Assembly (NCBI GenBank): GCA_016841005.1
Contig: JAEORG010000097.1
Coordinates: 1 to 15,384, forward strand
DNA from: Candidatus Thorarchaeota archaeon
GTDB lineage: Archaea > Asgardarchaeota > Thorarchaeia > Thorarchaeales > Thorarchaeaceae
Direction of reading: 5' to 3'
DNA length: 15,384 bases
The notes below the pieces were generated by a model. The model ran no database searches, was not told where the DNA came from, and was given only the letters and a program-made list of their open reading frames with translations. The position numbers and the translations under genes were made by a program. Below are positions 1 through 6,022 of the stretch, piece after piece (the stretch's first letter is position 1; each line of letters opens with the position of its first letter).

Positions 1-819
1 ATACTCGAAGTTGCGCTCCGGGACACTCCTCCAATGGCAGTTCCAGAAACCCTAGAAAATCTTGTTGATGAAGAAGCCTCAATCTTCCAAGATGCTGCAA
101 CTGCCCGTTCCGATGGTCGTGCATTTCTTCTTGAAGAGACCACTCTTGTAAAACCAGAATCCTCCGCAGAACCAGATTTGGACATCTCAGAATTAGGGAG
201 TGTCTTCAAAATCTTGGGACAGGTCAACATGCTCTACATAATCGCAGCAACTGAGGAAGGATTAGTACTCATCGACCAGCATGCAGCTCATGAGCGAATC
301 CTGTATGAGCAGTTACGTAACCAAGTGAATAATGGTGATGTCGTTGTGCAAGAGCTCCTTGAACCAATCGTGCTAAAACTAGGCGTAGGAGAGGCAGATA
401 AGATACTTGCCCTTGACGAAACCCTTGAAAAAATCGGGTTCACCGTAGGGAGCTTTGGAGGAAGCGAGGTTCTTGTATCAACAATTCCAGAGATACTAGG
501 TAAGCGGGTTTCCGAGGATGAACTCATAGCCCTTGTGGACAGGATTCTGGTCATTGGAAAGAAAGATGCTATGGACCAGTTCATGGATGAACTTGTAAAA
601 GTCACAGCCTGCCATTCTGCAATCCGTTCTGGTCAGAAGATTGGGCATGAAGAGGCGAAGCGATTGATTGCTAATCTCTTTGAAACGGATGGGAAATATC
701 ACTGTGCGCATGGAAGACCTTCTATTATCAAGATACCAAAGAGTGAACTTGATGAGAGGTTCGGTCGTACAGGTGCAGAGGCGTTAGCAAGGTTTAAAGC
801 TAGACACAGATTGAACTAG
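1..819 (+). CDS. mutL: DNA mismatch repair protein MutL, C-terminal part (5' truncated by window edge)
   Basis: The frame is open from base 1 to a TAG at 817-819, so only the C-terminal 272 residues are here; the ATPase N-terminus lies upstream of the window. MutL couples mismatch recognition by MutS to strand processing. The first ~45 residues are a variable linker, followed by the C-terminal dimerisation/nuclease domain beginning at 'GSVFKILGQVN'. The metal-binding endonuclease motif DQHA-x2-E-x4-E is intact (DQHAAHERILYE, bases 274-309). The other nuclease-site motifs are present too: the ACHSAI stretch (ACR-like, near 607-625), CAHGRP (703-720) and the terminal FGR (760s). This therefore looks like a nicking MutL (as in Bacillus or eukaryotic PMS2), not the E. 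coli type that needs MutH. MutL is uncommon in archaea. Family assignment is firm; nuclease activity is inferred from the motifs. Confidence 0.96.
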   Translation: MLEVALRDTPPMAVPETLENLVDEEASIFQDAATARSDGRAFLLEETTLVKPESSAEPDLDISELGSVFKILGQVNMLYIIAATEEGLVLIDQHAAHERILYEQLRNQVNNGDVVVQELLEPIVLKLGVGEADKILALDETLEKIGFTVGSFGGSEVLVSTIPEILGKRVSEDELIALVDRILVIGKKDAMDQFMDELVKVTACHSAIRSGQKIGHEEAKRLIANLFETDGKYHCAHGRPSIIKIPKSELDERFGRTGAEALARFKARHRLN

Positions 820-878
820 GATCATGTTGTAGCAATTGTGATTGTGTTATACATCAAGAAGAAAGCACAGCAAATAGT

Positions 879-897
879 GGAGTGCTTTGTGCACTCC
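879..897. terminator. Stem-loop between convergent mutL and surface-protein genes
   Basis: GGAGTGC (879-885) pairs with GCACTCC (891-897) around a 5-nt loop, followed on the plus strand by a T-rich stretch (898-935). It lies in the 114-bp gap between two convergent genes and could end either transcript. Archaeal termination relies mostly on T-tracts, so the role of the hairpin is uncertain. Confidence 0.4.
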
Positions 898-933
898 CTT
901 TACTGATATTGATTTATACCAAAATACTATTTT

Positions 934-2184
934 TCATGGCTCAAATGAATATGAGGTTGTTCTCCTCTTCAGTGCAACCGCAGCTCCCAGCAAGACAACC
1001 CCACCAACACCGCCACCGACTAATACCATGGTACTAGTAGCCATTGTAACATCTACTAATACGGAATCTGTTGCAGAGAACCCTCTTACATCATACACGA
1101 CAATATTGTAGTTGTAAGAACCCATCGTGAGTCCATCGATGTTATAGGAGATTTGTCCACCATCCCATTCTCCCTCTTGAACTAAGACATCATTTTGATA
1201 GATCTCATAATTCACTGGATTGAAGTCTTCAGGTGTCCAAATAATTGAGTGCCCCTCGGTTCCTTCTTGATACACGATATCTTCCGGAGCATCAATGACG
1301 GGACCTGTAGTGTCAATTATCTCCACCAAAACTATATCGAAAGTGCAATTTCCACCAGCGTCATAGAACGATACATTAAATCTGTGAACACCAAGCTCAA
1401 GAGTATCAAGTTGAATAGTCAGATTATAATTCCCACCATCCCACGTCCCATTGAGGTAGCTAACATCGTCTAGGGAGATCATATAGTATGAAGAGCTGTT
1501 ATCATAGAGACTCCAAGTAAGCGTATTACCTGTAGACCCGGACTCAATTACAAGGTCATCCGGATAGGTAGTTGTTGGAGGAGTATTATCTCGTACAATC
1601 CGCACATGGCCATAGAGACTCCCCTCCGAGTCATATCCAGTCAGGTCCCATAATGATAGGACACCATCTGATTTGAAGTAATGACTTCGCACGATATATT
1701 GGAATCCTTCCATCTGAAATGTAAAATTATATCCGAAATGAAAGGCATCATTCACTTCAATCGTTGGACTAATTCCGATAACACCTTCACCAAATAGTGT
1801 TGAAGTTTTATTTTCAATCATGAGTGCTAGATGAGTCCAATTACCAATTGGAACTATCGGGCTCCAGACCCAGTAATTCATCAGAGCTTCAACGAAGTCT
1901 AATTCACCATCTCCTGGAATCGTGAGATTGTAAGAAGTTGGGACATAGGGTATATCTTCCCAATACTCTATAGGATCTGTAATTTCAACCCCTGTTGTAT
2001 TAATATCCGCATAGAAAAGGAATTCAAATGCATCACCCTCGGCTTCCTGTCCAACATGGAAGAAGTATCTATTCGAATCAGAATAACTCCATTCAAATCC
2101 TTGACTTGTTTGAGCTTGAACTTGTAATGGTATGGAATGTAGCATTAATCCTAGTATCAGTATCATCAGGGTGGCACGTTTCAG
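934..2184 (-). CDS. Surface-exposed protein with two Ig-like repeats and C-terminal membrane anchor; probable CTG start
   Basis: From the CTG at 2184 this is 416 residues. Residues 1-24 form a signal peptide: a Lys-Arg n-region, a hydrophobic core, and cleavage likely after Val-Gln-Ala. An unassigned, probably beta-rich domain spans about 25-198. Two related Ig-like repeats follow (about 200-290 and 291-380), each with D-(N/T)-T-x-P, an acidic-Gly segment (ESGSTG / QEGTEG), a W-x-x-x-D/E stretch, G-x-W-D-G-G, and Y-D-x-x-G. A Gly/Val-rich helix (about 385-405) plus a KRR stop-transfer ends the protein. About ten Asn-x-Ser/Thr sequons suggest an N-glycosylated cell-envelope protein. The first ATG is at 2166 but starts inside the signal peptide, lacks the positive n-region and sits 26 nt from the AGGAGG; an in-frame TAG lies just upstream of the CTG. 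Partner and ligand are unknown. An adhesin or sensor role would be a guess. Confidence 0.8.
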   Translation of the reverse strand: MKRATLMILILGLMLHSIPLQVQAQTSQGFEWSYSDSNRYFFHVGQEAEGDAFEFLFYADINTTGVEITDPIEYWEDIPYVPTSYNLTIPGDGELDFVEALMNYWVWSPIVPIGNWTHLALMIENKTSTLFGEGVIGISPTIEVNDAFHFGYNFTFQMEGFQYIVRSHYFKSDGVLSLWDLTGYDSEGSLYGHVRIVRDNTPPTTTYPDDLVIESGSTGNTLTWSLYDNSSSYYMISLDDVSYLNGTWDGGNYNLTIQLDTLELGVHRFNVSFYDAGGNCTFDIVLVEIIDTTGPVIDAPEDIVYQEGTEGHSIIWTPEDFNPVNYEIYQNDVLVQEGEWDGGQISYNIDGLTMGSYNYNIVVYDVRGFSATDSVLVDVTMATSTMVLVGGGVGGVVLLGAAVALKRRTTSYSFEP

Positions 2185-2192
2185 AGTCTATT

Positions 2193-2198
2193 CCTCCT
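2193..2198 (-). promoter_or_regulatory. Shine-Dalgarno AGGAGG that selects the CTG start
   Basis: AGGAGG on the minus strand lies 8 nt before CTG (2184-2182) and 26 nt before the first ATG (2166). An in-frame TAG sits between the SD and the CTG, so no upstream start is possible, and no ATG, GTG or TTG lies at normal spacing in frame. Confidence 0.7.
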
Positions 2199-2218
2199 AA
2201 AAATGAAAACTATTGATG

Positions 2219-2228
2219 ATAATTTAAG
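2219..2228 (-). promoter_or_regulatory. TATA box of the surface-protein gene
   Basis: CTTAAATTAT on the minus strand is centred near 2224. Transcription would start about 25 bp on, near 2199, immediately before the AGGAGG. The resulting leader is about 15 nt, consistent with translation starting at the CTG at 2184. Confidence 0.5.
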
Positions 2229-2377
2229 GAATATGTGATTGTAGTCAAAAAAAATTAACAATGAGAAGAGGAGAATGTAACAACACACTCGGGGTCAGTA
2301 ATGTAAACTGGCGTTGTTGCGTACACTTATTACGAAATGAATTTTGAGCTCGACATCACTTGGATCGTGTTGACTAT

Positions 2378-2585
2378 GCAGATTAGACTACATCTGCTCG
2401 TAGCAGCATGAGTGACTTCTATATCATTCGTGTCTGTTCACGGGCATCAGACACACTGACATCTATTGAATGAACTGTGAGTATCAGTTCTATTCTCGGT
2501 AGATGCAGCTTTGAGAGAGCTCGAAGCTCCTATTGTCTACCACATCCGCAACTAGGAAGCCGAGTCTGTGTGGTCACCGGAGGTG
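2378..2585 (+). ncRNA. Candidate structured RNA: five consecutive hairpins
   Basis: Successive inverted repeats read on the plus strand. (a) GCAGAT/ATCTGC, 2378-2397, mutually exclusive with CTGCT/AGCAG, 2394-2406. (b) GTGTCTG/CAGACAC, 2430-2454. (c) GAACTG/CAGTTC, 2472-2490. (d) A nested pair, GGTAGA/TCTACC (2498-2541) enclosing AGCTT/AAGCT (2507-2528). (e) CACC-gga-GGTG, 2575-2585. The density and the nested stem suggest a folded RNA, but strand, ends and promoter are not established and short hairpins occur by chance. No family is recognised. Confidence 0.25.
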
Positions 2586-2804
2586 TTAACGATACTACAT
2601 ACAAACAATCGAGCAAGAAATGAGAAAGTAGCATCAGGCGGTGTTCGTATTAATGGGCGTAAGAAAGATACTCCTCCGAGGATTTCAATACACGTTCATA
2701 GGACACCAAGGTCTGATTACGAAATTCGTTGCATGAGATCCTCTGAAGGAATGCCCCTCAAAGGACTTGTGTATCGAAGGGATGGAGCTACTCATTTTGC
2801 TTAA
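2568..2804 (+). CDS. Doubtful small basic ORF, 78 codons, GTG start
   Basis: An open frame from GTG at 2568 to TAA encodes a basic peptide rich in Arg and Gly, with no recognisable domain, signal peptide or membrane helix. A weak purine stretch (AGGAAG, 2554-2559) lies 8 nt before the GTG. The frame overlaps the end of the hairpin run, and a stem-loop follows 14 bp after the stop, which would fit either a small gene with a terminator or the 3' half of a non-coding RNA. Amino-acid composition is not persuasive, and I consider it more likely non-coding. Confidence 0.18.
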   Translation: MWSPEVLTILHTNNRARNEKVASGGVRINGRKKDTPPRISIHVHRTPRSDYEIRCMRSSEGMPLKGLVYRRDGATHFA

Positions 2805-2818
2805 TTGAGTAGAGAAAA

Positions 2819-2835
2819 GGTCGCAAAATGCGACC
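2819..2835 (+). terminator. Perfect 7-bp stem-loop, GGTCGCA / TGCGACC
   Basis: GGTCGCA (2819-2825) and TGCGACC (2829-2835) enclose an AAA loop. T-rich runs follow at 2851-2860. It lies after the doubtful 78-codon frame and about 45 bp before the TATA box of the next operon, so it fits a terminator of whatever is transcribed from 2300-2800 better than a leader structure of the operon. Confidence 0.4.
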
Positions 2836-2880
2836 ACCATCCACACCGAATTTTGGTTTTACAAAACTGCTTATTAGCGA

Positions 2881-2888
2881 GATATATC
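2881..2888 (+). promoter_or_regulatory. TATA box, probable leaderless promoter of the 2908 operon
   Basis: GATATATC is centred about 24 bp before the ATG at 2908, the usual archaeal TATA-to-start distance. No Shine-Dalgarno precedes the ATG, so transcription probably begins at or beside the A of the start codon. Confidence 0.5.
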
Positions 2889-2907
2889 CACAAATCTGTG
2901 ATTTATC

Positions 2908-3819
2908 ATGTTACTTCAAATGCTTCTAACCACTGTGATCATTGGAATATTGCTTGCAGTCATTACATCACTCTTCTGGAACATCGCTCCAGTTATTCAG
3001 AAGGAAGCCTTAGCAACCATGGAGAAAATAGAAGCAGGAGAAGCAACGAAACATACTAGTGCATTATTCAAGAACAAAAAGTGGGTTACAGGATTCGCTA
3101 TGTCAGTACTTGGAGGTCTGACCTATTTACTTGCTACTCAGATGGCGGGAATTGTTGTTGTTCAGCCATTGATGAACGTAGGTTTGATTGCGTTGGTAAT
3201 ATTATCGTCTAGAAGATTAGGTGAAGAGATAGATGCACAAGCAATCATTGGTATCATACTTCTAATTCTAACACCAGTCTTCATTGCATTTGGTGGAGTA
3301 ACTGAACCTGTTATGTTCATGGACTTCTTTTACATCACTATATTCTGTGCTGCATTGATTATAGGAATCGCGATTATGATACCTGCATCAAGAAGGATCC
3401 CAATCCTTTGGGCACCGATTACATCATTTCTCCAAGCACTCGCTTCAATCTTTACCCAGTGGTTTACACTAGCTCTATTTGGCGGAGCGGACCTCATTCA
3501 AGGATTCATCAATGGAATTATTCCTCTCGTTCTAATGGGAGTTTTTACATTTGCAGCTGGCGTTTATGCAGTGTCAATTGGGCTTCAGAAAAATCCAGCA
3601 GCTCGATTTAATGCAATCGTAGGAACTGTAAGTATGTTTGCTGTGATATTCGGAGGTACTCTGATTTACTCACAGGTGATGACTAACATCCTCTTCTATG
3701 GTATCGGCCTTACCTTCGGGGTTATCGGTGTAATACTCTTAAGTAAATATCAAGAGATGGTAGAAGAAGCTGAGGCGGAAGAAAGTGAAACTGAAGTTCA
3801 AGCAGACGAATCCGGATAG
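2908..3819 (+). CDS. EamA/NIPA-like (drug/metabolite transporter superfamily) membrane protein
   Basis: A 303-residue polytopic protein with about nine or ten hydrophobic segments starting at residue 5. The first helix carries a W-N-x-x-P-V-I-Q-K-E-A-L segment, and the next pair (about 60-130) reads GGLTYLLATQMAGIVVVQPLMNVGLIALVILSSR (split here: GGLTYLLATQMA, then GIVVVQPLMNVG), a pattern seen in NIPA-type Mg2+ transporter-like and EamA families. The tail (about 282-303) is a soluble acidic stretch of Glu, Asp and Ala. Substrate is not determinable; a metal ion or small metabolite is possible. A TGA is in frame just upstream of the ATG; a second ATG four codons in is the only close alternative. 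It is the first gene of a tight operon, and its acidic tail is encoded by DNA that also carries the RBS and start of the next gene. Confidence 0.75.
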   Translation: MLLQMLLTTVIIGILLAVITSLFWNIAPVIQKEALATMEKIEAGEATKHTSALFKNKKWVTGFAMSVLGGLTYLLATQMAGIVVVQPLMNVGLIALVILSSRRLGEEIDAQAIIGIILLILTPVFIAFGGVTEPVMFMDFFYITIFCAALIIGIAIMIPASRRIPILWAPITSFLQALASIFTQWFTLALFGGADLIQGFINGIIPLVLMGVFTFAAGVYAVSIGLQKNPAARFNAIVGTVSMFAVIFGGTLIYSQVMTNILFYGIGLTFGVIGVILLSKYQEMVEEAEAEESETEVQADESG

Positions 3820-4348
3820 TGCTCTAGAAAGTTTGACTGGATTGCTTGAATCCATTCTCTTAGTGAAAACAGCACAATATGAGATCGAATCAGACATAAA
3901 TCTCGACAGTAATTTCTTTCAGGATGAAAAGAACTATAGAACGTTCTTCAAGATCTTCTCAGAGTACGCAAATCCATTATGGTCTGAAATGTGGGACTTC
4001 TCAAAAGTCCCTATCAAAAAACCCTCCAAGAGGATAGAAGGCCTTATTTCTATTGTAAGAAGTGGTGGTGCCTATTCAGATGGCCAGTCATTGTCAGAAG
4101 CTCAACAAGTAGAAGAAGAGTTCAGATTCCGTTTCAAAGGTATTTCGCCAGAACTCGTAATCTTGAGTGTTGTTAGTTATGAGTTCGAGAATGATAAAAC
4201 AAGATCGTTTTCTATGGACATGAAGGATCTACGAGCTCTAAAGAAAATATCACCATGGTTTCTACAGGTCGCATGGGATAATTTGATTTTCATTTTGAAT
4301 CCTGAATGTCATACACTGTATGTCATTGCTGTAACAGATGAGGATTAG
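3785..4348 (+). CDS. Unrecognised 187-residue soluble protein, overlapping the transporter gene
   Basis: I do not recognise this family. The GTG at 3785 lies 9 nt after a GAGG (3772-3775) and 35 bp inside the preceding gene, so translation is probably coupled to it. No signal peptide or membrane helix is visible. The protein is mixed alpha/beta: an N-terminal amphipathic segment with 'LTGLLESILLVKT', a central stretch rich in aromatic residues (WSEMWDF), an SGGAYSDGQ loop, and a C-terminal part with alternating hydrophobics (ELVILSVVSYEF, NLIFILNPE, TLYVIAVTDED) suggesting a beta-sheet. An initiation site further in (TTG codons near residues 17-21) cannot be excluded. Its position implies a role tied to the transporter or the following small protein, but no function can be assigned. 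Confidence 0.7.
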   Translation: MKLKFKQTNPDSALESLTGLLESILLVKTAQYEIESDINLDSNFFQDEKNYRTFFKIFSEYANPLWSEMWDFSKVPIKKPSKRIEGLISIVRSGGAYSDGQSLSEAQQVEEEFRFRFKGISPELVILSVVSYEFENDKTRSFSMDMKDLRALKKISPWFLQVAWDNLIFILNPECHTLYVIAVTDED

Positions 4349-4359
4349 GTTGGAATCAT

Positions 4360-4629
4360 ATGGCGGTCTATCCAACATCTCCTGAAGAATGGCATTCATG
4401 GATTGACGTGCATCTTGGGATTTCAAGACAAAAAGGGTTGGACTTGTTCAAAGATTCATCGTTTCCAATGGAGAGGTTAATTGCAATTTGGGAGATGGAG
4501 TTCACTGAAACGAAAGGATATTCTCCAGCATTTATTCCTGCGTTAGTTCGAAATGTTAAAGGATTGCTCAATTGGGTCTATTATGATGGACCAGAACCAA
4601 ACTGGAGAGAATCAGATTCAAGCCAGTGA
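4360..4629 (+). CDS. Unrecognised small acidic protein, 89 residues
   Basis: Third gene of the 2908-4629 operon, 11 bp after the previous stop, with a weak AGGTTGG-like ribosome site before the ATG. It is rich in Trp (five) and other aromatics and looks helical: 'SPEEWHSWIDVHLGISRQKGLDLF', split as SPEEWHSWIDVH then LGISRQKGLDLF, followed by MERLIAIWEMEFTE and FIPALVRNVKGLLNWVYY. There is no signal peptide or membrane span. A compact helical bundle, perhaps an adaptor for the preceding protein, is conceivable but not shown. It ends 15 bp from the 3' end of the GTPase gene on the other strand, so the two transcripts probably overlap. Confidence 0.65.
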   Translation: MAVYPTSPEEWHSWIDVHLGISRQKGLDLFKDSSFPMERLIAIWEMEFTETKGYSPAFIPALVRNVKGLLNWVYYDGPEPNWRESDSSQ

Positions 4630-4644
4630 AGTATTTCTTGAAAA

Positions 4645-5226
4645 TCAACTTGTTACACGAAAGATTGAGCTATTAGCGGAAGATGAGGGAACCTCAAGTG
4701 CCCGAGCTTCATAGACAACAGTCCCAAGCATCTTGAACATGTTTTGTACATTATCACCAGTCTTGACAGACATGACTATACTCTCTGCACCAATCTCTTC
4801 TCCAAATGCTTGAAGCTCGTCGAGGCTAACTGCATGATCAGGCAAATCAAATTTGTTTGCTGCAAGAACCATCGGAACACTCTTTCCTATCCCATCTTCA
4901 GCCTCTTTAATCCACTTGGGAAGCGCTTCAAAAGATTCTCGATTTGTGATATCAAACATTAAGACAATTCCTCTTGCAGCACGATAGAACATTGGTCTAA
5001 CGAACTTGAACTTGTCTTGACCGCCTAGGTCCCATACAATCACCTTAACATCAGTAGGACCTTCTGGACTATCAATCTGTATTAGCTGAGTTGAGTGTTG
5101 CACACCCACAGTCACTTGGTACTCTTCGCTAAAGATACCTTGAGAGAATCGGCGCACTGCGCTGCTCTTTCCCACTCCGCCGTCACCTATCACGCATACT
5201 TTGTAGATAAATGACAGACTACTCAT
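4645..5226 (-). CDS. Ras/Rab-like small GTPase
   Basis: A 193-residue single-domain GTPase with all five G motifs: P-loop GDGGVGKS (14-21), switch-I Thr39 in VTVG, WDLGGQ (65-70) with the catalytic Gln, NKFD (124-127) for guanine specificity, and SVK (153-155) in place of SAK. The layout matches eukaryotic Rab/Ras more than the bacterial MglA type. Asgard genomes carry many such GTPases. The C-terminus is Ser-rich and has no Cys, so there is no prenylation box; the N-terminus has no obvious lipidation signal, suggesting a cytosolic or adaptor-recruited switch. The ATG at 5226 is chosen because GGAGAGG (5233-5239) ends directly at the earlier ATG (5232) and is correctly spaced, 6 nt, only for 5226. 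It has its own promoter with a striking palindrome. Effector and GAP/GEF partners are unknown. Confidence 0.93.
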   Translation of the reverse strand: MSSLSFIYKVCVIGDGGVGKSSAVRRFSQGIFSEEYQVTVGVQHSTQLIQIDSPEGPTDVKVIVWDLGGQDKFKFVRPMFYRAARGIVLMFDITNRESFEALPKWIKEAEDGIGKSVPMVLAANKFDLPDHAVSLDELQAFGEEIGAESIVMSVKTGDNVQNMFKMLGTVVYEARALEVPSSSANSSIFRVTS

Positions 5227-5232
5227 GTGCAT

Positions 5233-5239
5233 CCTCTCC
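5233..5239 (-). promoter_or_regulatory. Shine-Dalgarno GGAGAGG of the GTPase gene
   Basis: It abuts the ATG at 5232 and lies 6 nt before the ATG at 5226. This decides for the second ATG as start and removes two residues (Met-His) from the longest reading. Confidence 0.55.
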
Positions 5240-5255
5240 GGGCATTTTCGAATAG

Positions 5256-5281
5256 GATATCATATACTTAAATATGATATC
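5256..5281 (-). promoter_or_regulatory. GTPase promoter: TATA box inside a perfect 10+10 bp palindrome
   Basis: GATATCATAT (5256-5265) and ATATGATATC (5272-5281) are exact inverted repeats separated by 6 bp. The minus-strand TATA element TTTAAGTATA (5272-5263) sits at its centre. Transcription would start about 25 bp on, near 5242, leaving a short leader with the GGAGAGG site. A symmetric site over the TATA box is the usual position for a dimeric repressor that blocks TBP/TFB. Confidence 0.6.
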
Positions 5282-5415
5282 GTAATATATCCTTTAATCA
5301 AAAATGAGTAAGCACGAACTACCATCTATAGAATCGTCTCATATTATTGTGCATTGTCAATAAATTACACTAGTAATAATCAGTGGGATGATCTGTCACA
5401 TCAATGATGAAAATA

Positions 5416-5952
5416 TCAAACACCAATATATCCACGTGCAGCCCTTGCAATTCCATTTAGACCAGTGATGAAAGCAATGAAAGATATTGCCAGGAGAAAC
5501 TCAGTCGCCGGAAAGATTACTAGCATAATAGCAATAACAATAGAAATTGAACCAACCAAGTATTGAAGAATTCTGAGATTTTTCCCAACATCATCTTCTA
5601 AAATTCCTATCATTATTCGAGCCACTCCGAGAATAAGCAATGCCAAAGATACCAATTGAATCTGCTGTACTTCAATCATGGTAGGAGAAAACACAACAAT
5701 GAAGGATATGATTGCTACAGAAATTCCCGAAACAAGATTGACTATTCTCCTGTAAAGCCCCTTTCCTTTTAGTACCGTGGCTCGAGAAATTCTTGCCACA
5801 CCAATACCCATTAGTGAAGTGCTTATTGCAAAAACAAGAATGAATCTAGCAAGCTCATGACCAACGATGATTAATACCGCTGTTAGAATCGTTGTCACAC
5901 CAACAACAATATCGAGTATTCTTATTCCTCTCGGAATTTCTTGTTCTCCCAT
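5416..5952 (-). CDS. HdeD/DUF308-like six-helix membrane protein
   Basis: A protein of 178 residues with six hydrophobic segments in three hairpins (about 12-32, 33-52, 68-90, 93-113, 125-147, 148-167) joined by short basic loops. Small Gly/Ala-rich helices and 'GLNGIARA' near the end match the HdeD/DUF308 pattern, a family of small integral membrane proteins linked to acid stress in Escherichia coli but without a known biochemical activity in archaea. The frame extends to a TTG at 5976, but that codon lies in the TATA/palindrome region. The ATG at 5952 is about 25 bp from an AT-rich TATA-like element and would give a leaderless mRNA. It lies 70 bp downstream of the ArsR-type gene on the same strand and appears to have its own promoter. 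Family assignment is by hydropathy pattern and motif memory. Confidence 0.75.
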   Translation of the reverse strand: MGEQEIPRGIRILDIVVGVTTILTAVLIIVGHELARFILVFAISTSLMGIGVARISRATVLKGKGLYRRIVNLVSGISVAIISFIVVFSPTMIEVQQIQLVSLALLILGVARIMIGILEDDVGKNLRILQYLVGSISIVIAIMLVIFPATEFLLAISFIAFITGLNGIARAARGYIGV

Positions 5953-5965
5953 ATGAGAATAATCT

Positions 5966-5982
5966 GAAATATACAATATTTC
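5966..5982 (-). promoter_or_regulatory. 7+7 bp palindrome at the HdeD-like promoter
   Basis: GAAATAT (5966-5972) and ATATTTC (5976-5982) are exact inverted repeats with a 3-bp spacer. The site overlaps the AT-rich element from which a leaderless transcript starting at 5952 would arise. Its GAAATAT core recurs inside the palindrome at 6645-6658 upstream of the neighbouring regulator. Confidence 0.45.
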
Positions 5983-6022
5983 CTTTTTGATTTACAGAAT
6001 GGGGGAGTCATAAAAACTCCAT

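Larger units (their letters stand above)
2185..2907. other. Long intergenic region with structured segments and no convincing gene
   Basis: About 720 bp lie between the divergently transcribed surface protein and the membrane-protein operon. It holds the surface-gene promoter (2193-2228), a run of short inverted repeats (2378-2585), a doubtful 78-codon frame (2568-2804), a strong stem-loop (2819-2835) and a TATA box just before 2908. It appears richer in G+C than the flanking non-coding DNA. I looked for the conserved cores of RNase P RNA and SRP 7S RNA and for tRNA arms and did not recognise them. Confidence 0.6.

Noticed and set aside
2185..2907. RNase P RNA, SRP 7S RNA or a tRNA in the long intergenic region
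   Set aside because: The conserved cores (GAGGAAAGTCC and ACAGAA for RNase P, the GGAAGG-type helix-8 core for SRP) and T-arm GGTTCRA patterns were not found; only generic hairpins are visible.
2805..3059. Plus-strand open frame ahead of and overlapping the membrane-protein gene
   Set aside because: It runs through the stem-loop and TATA region and then out of frame across the real gene; composition is His/Ser-rich shadow sequence.
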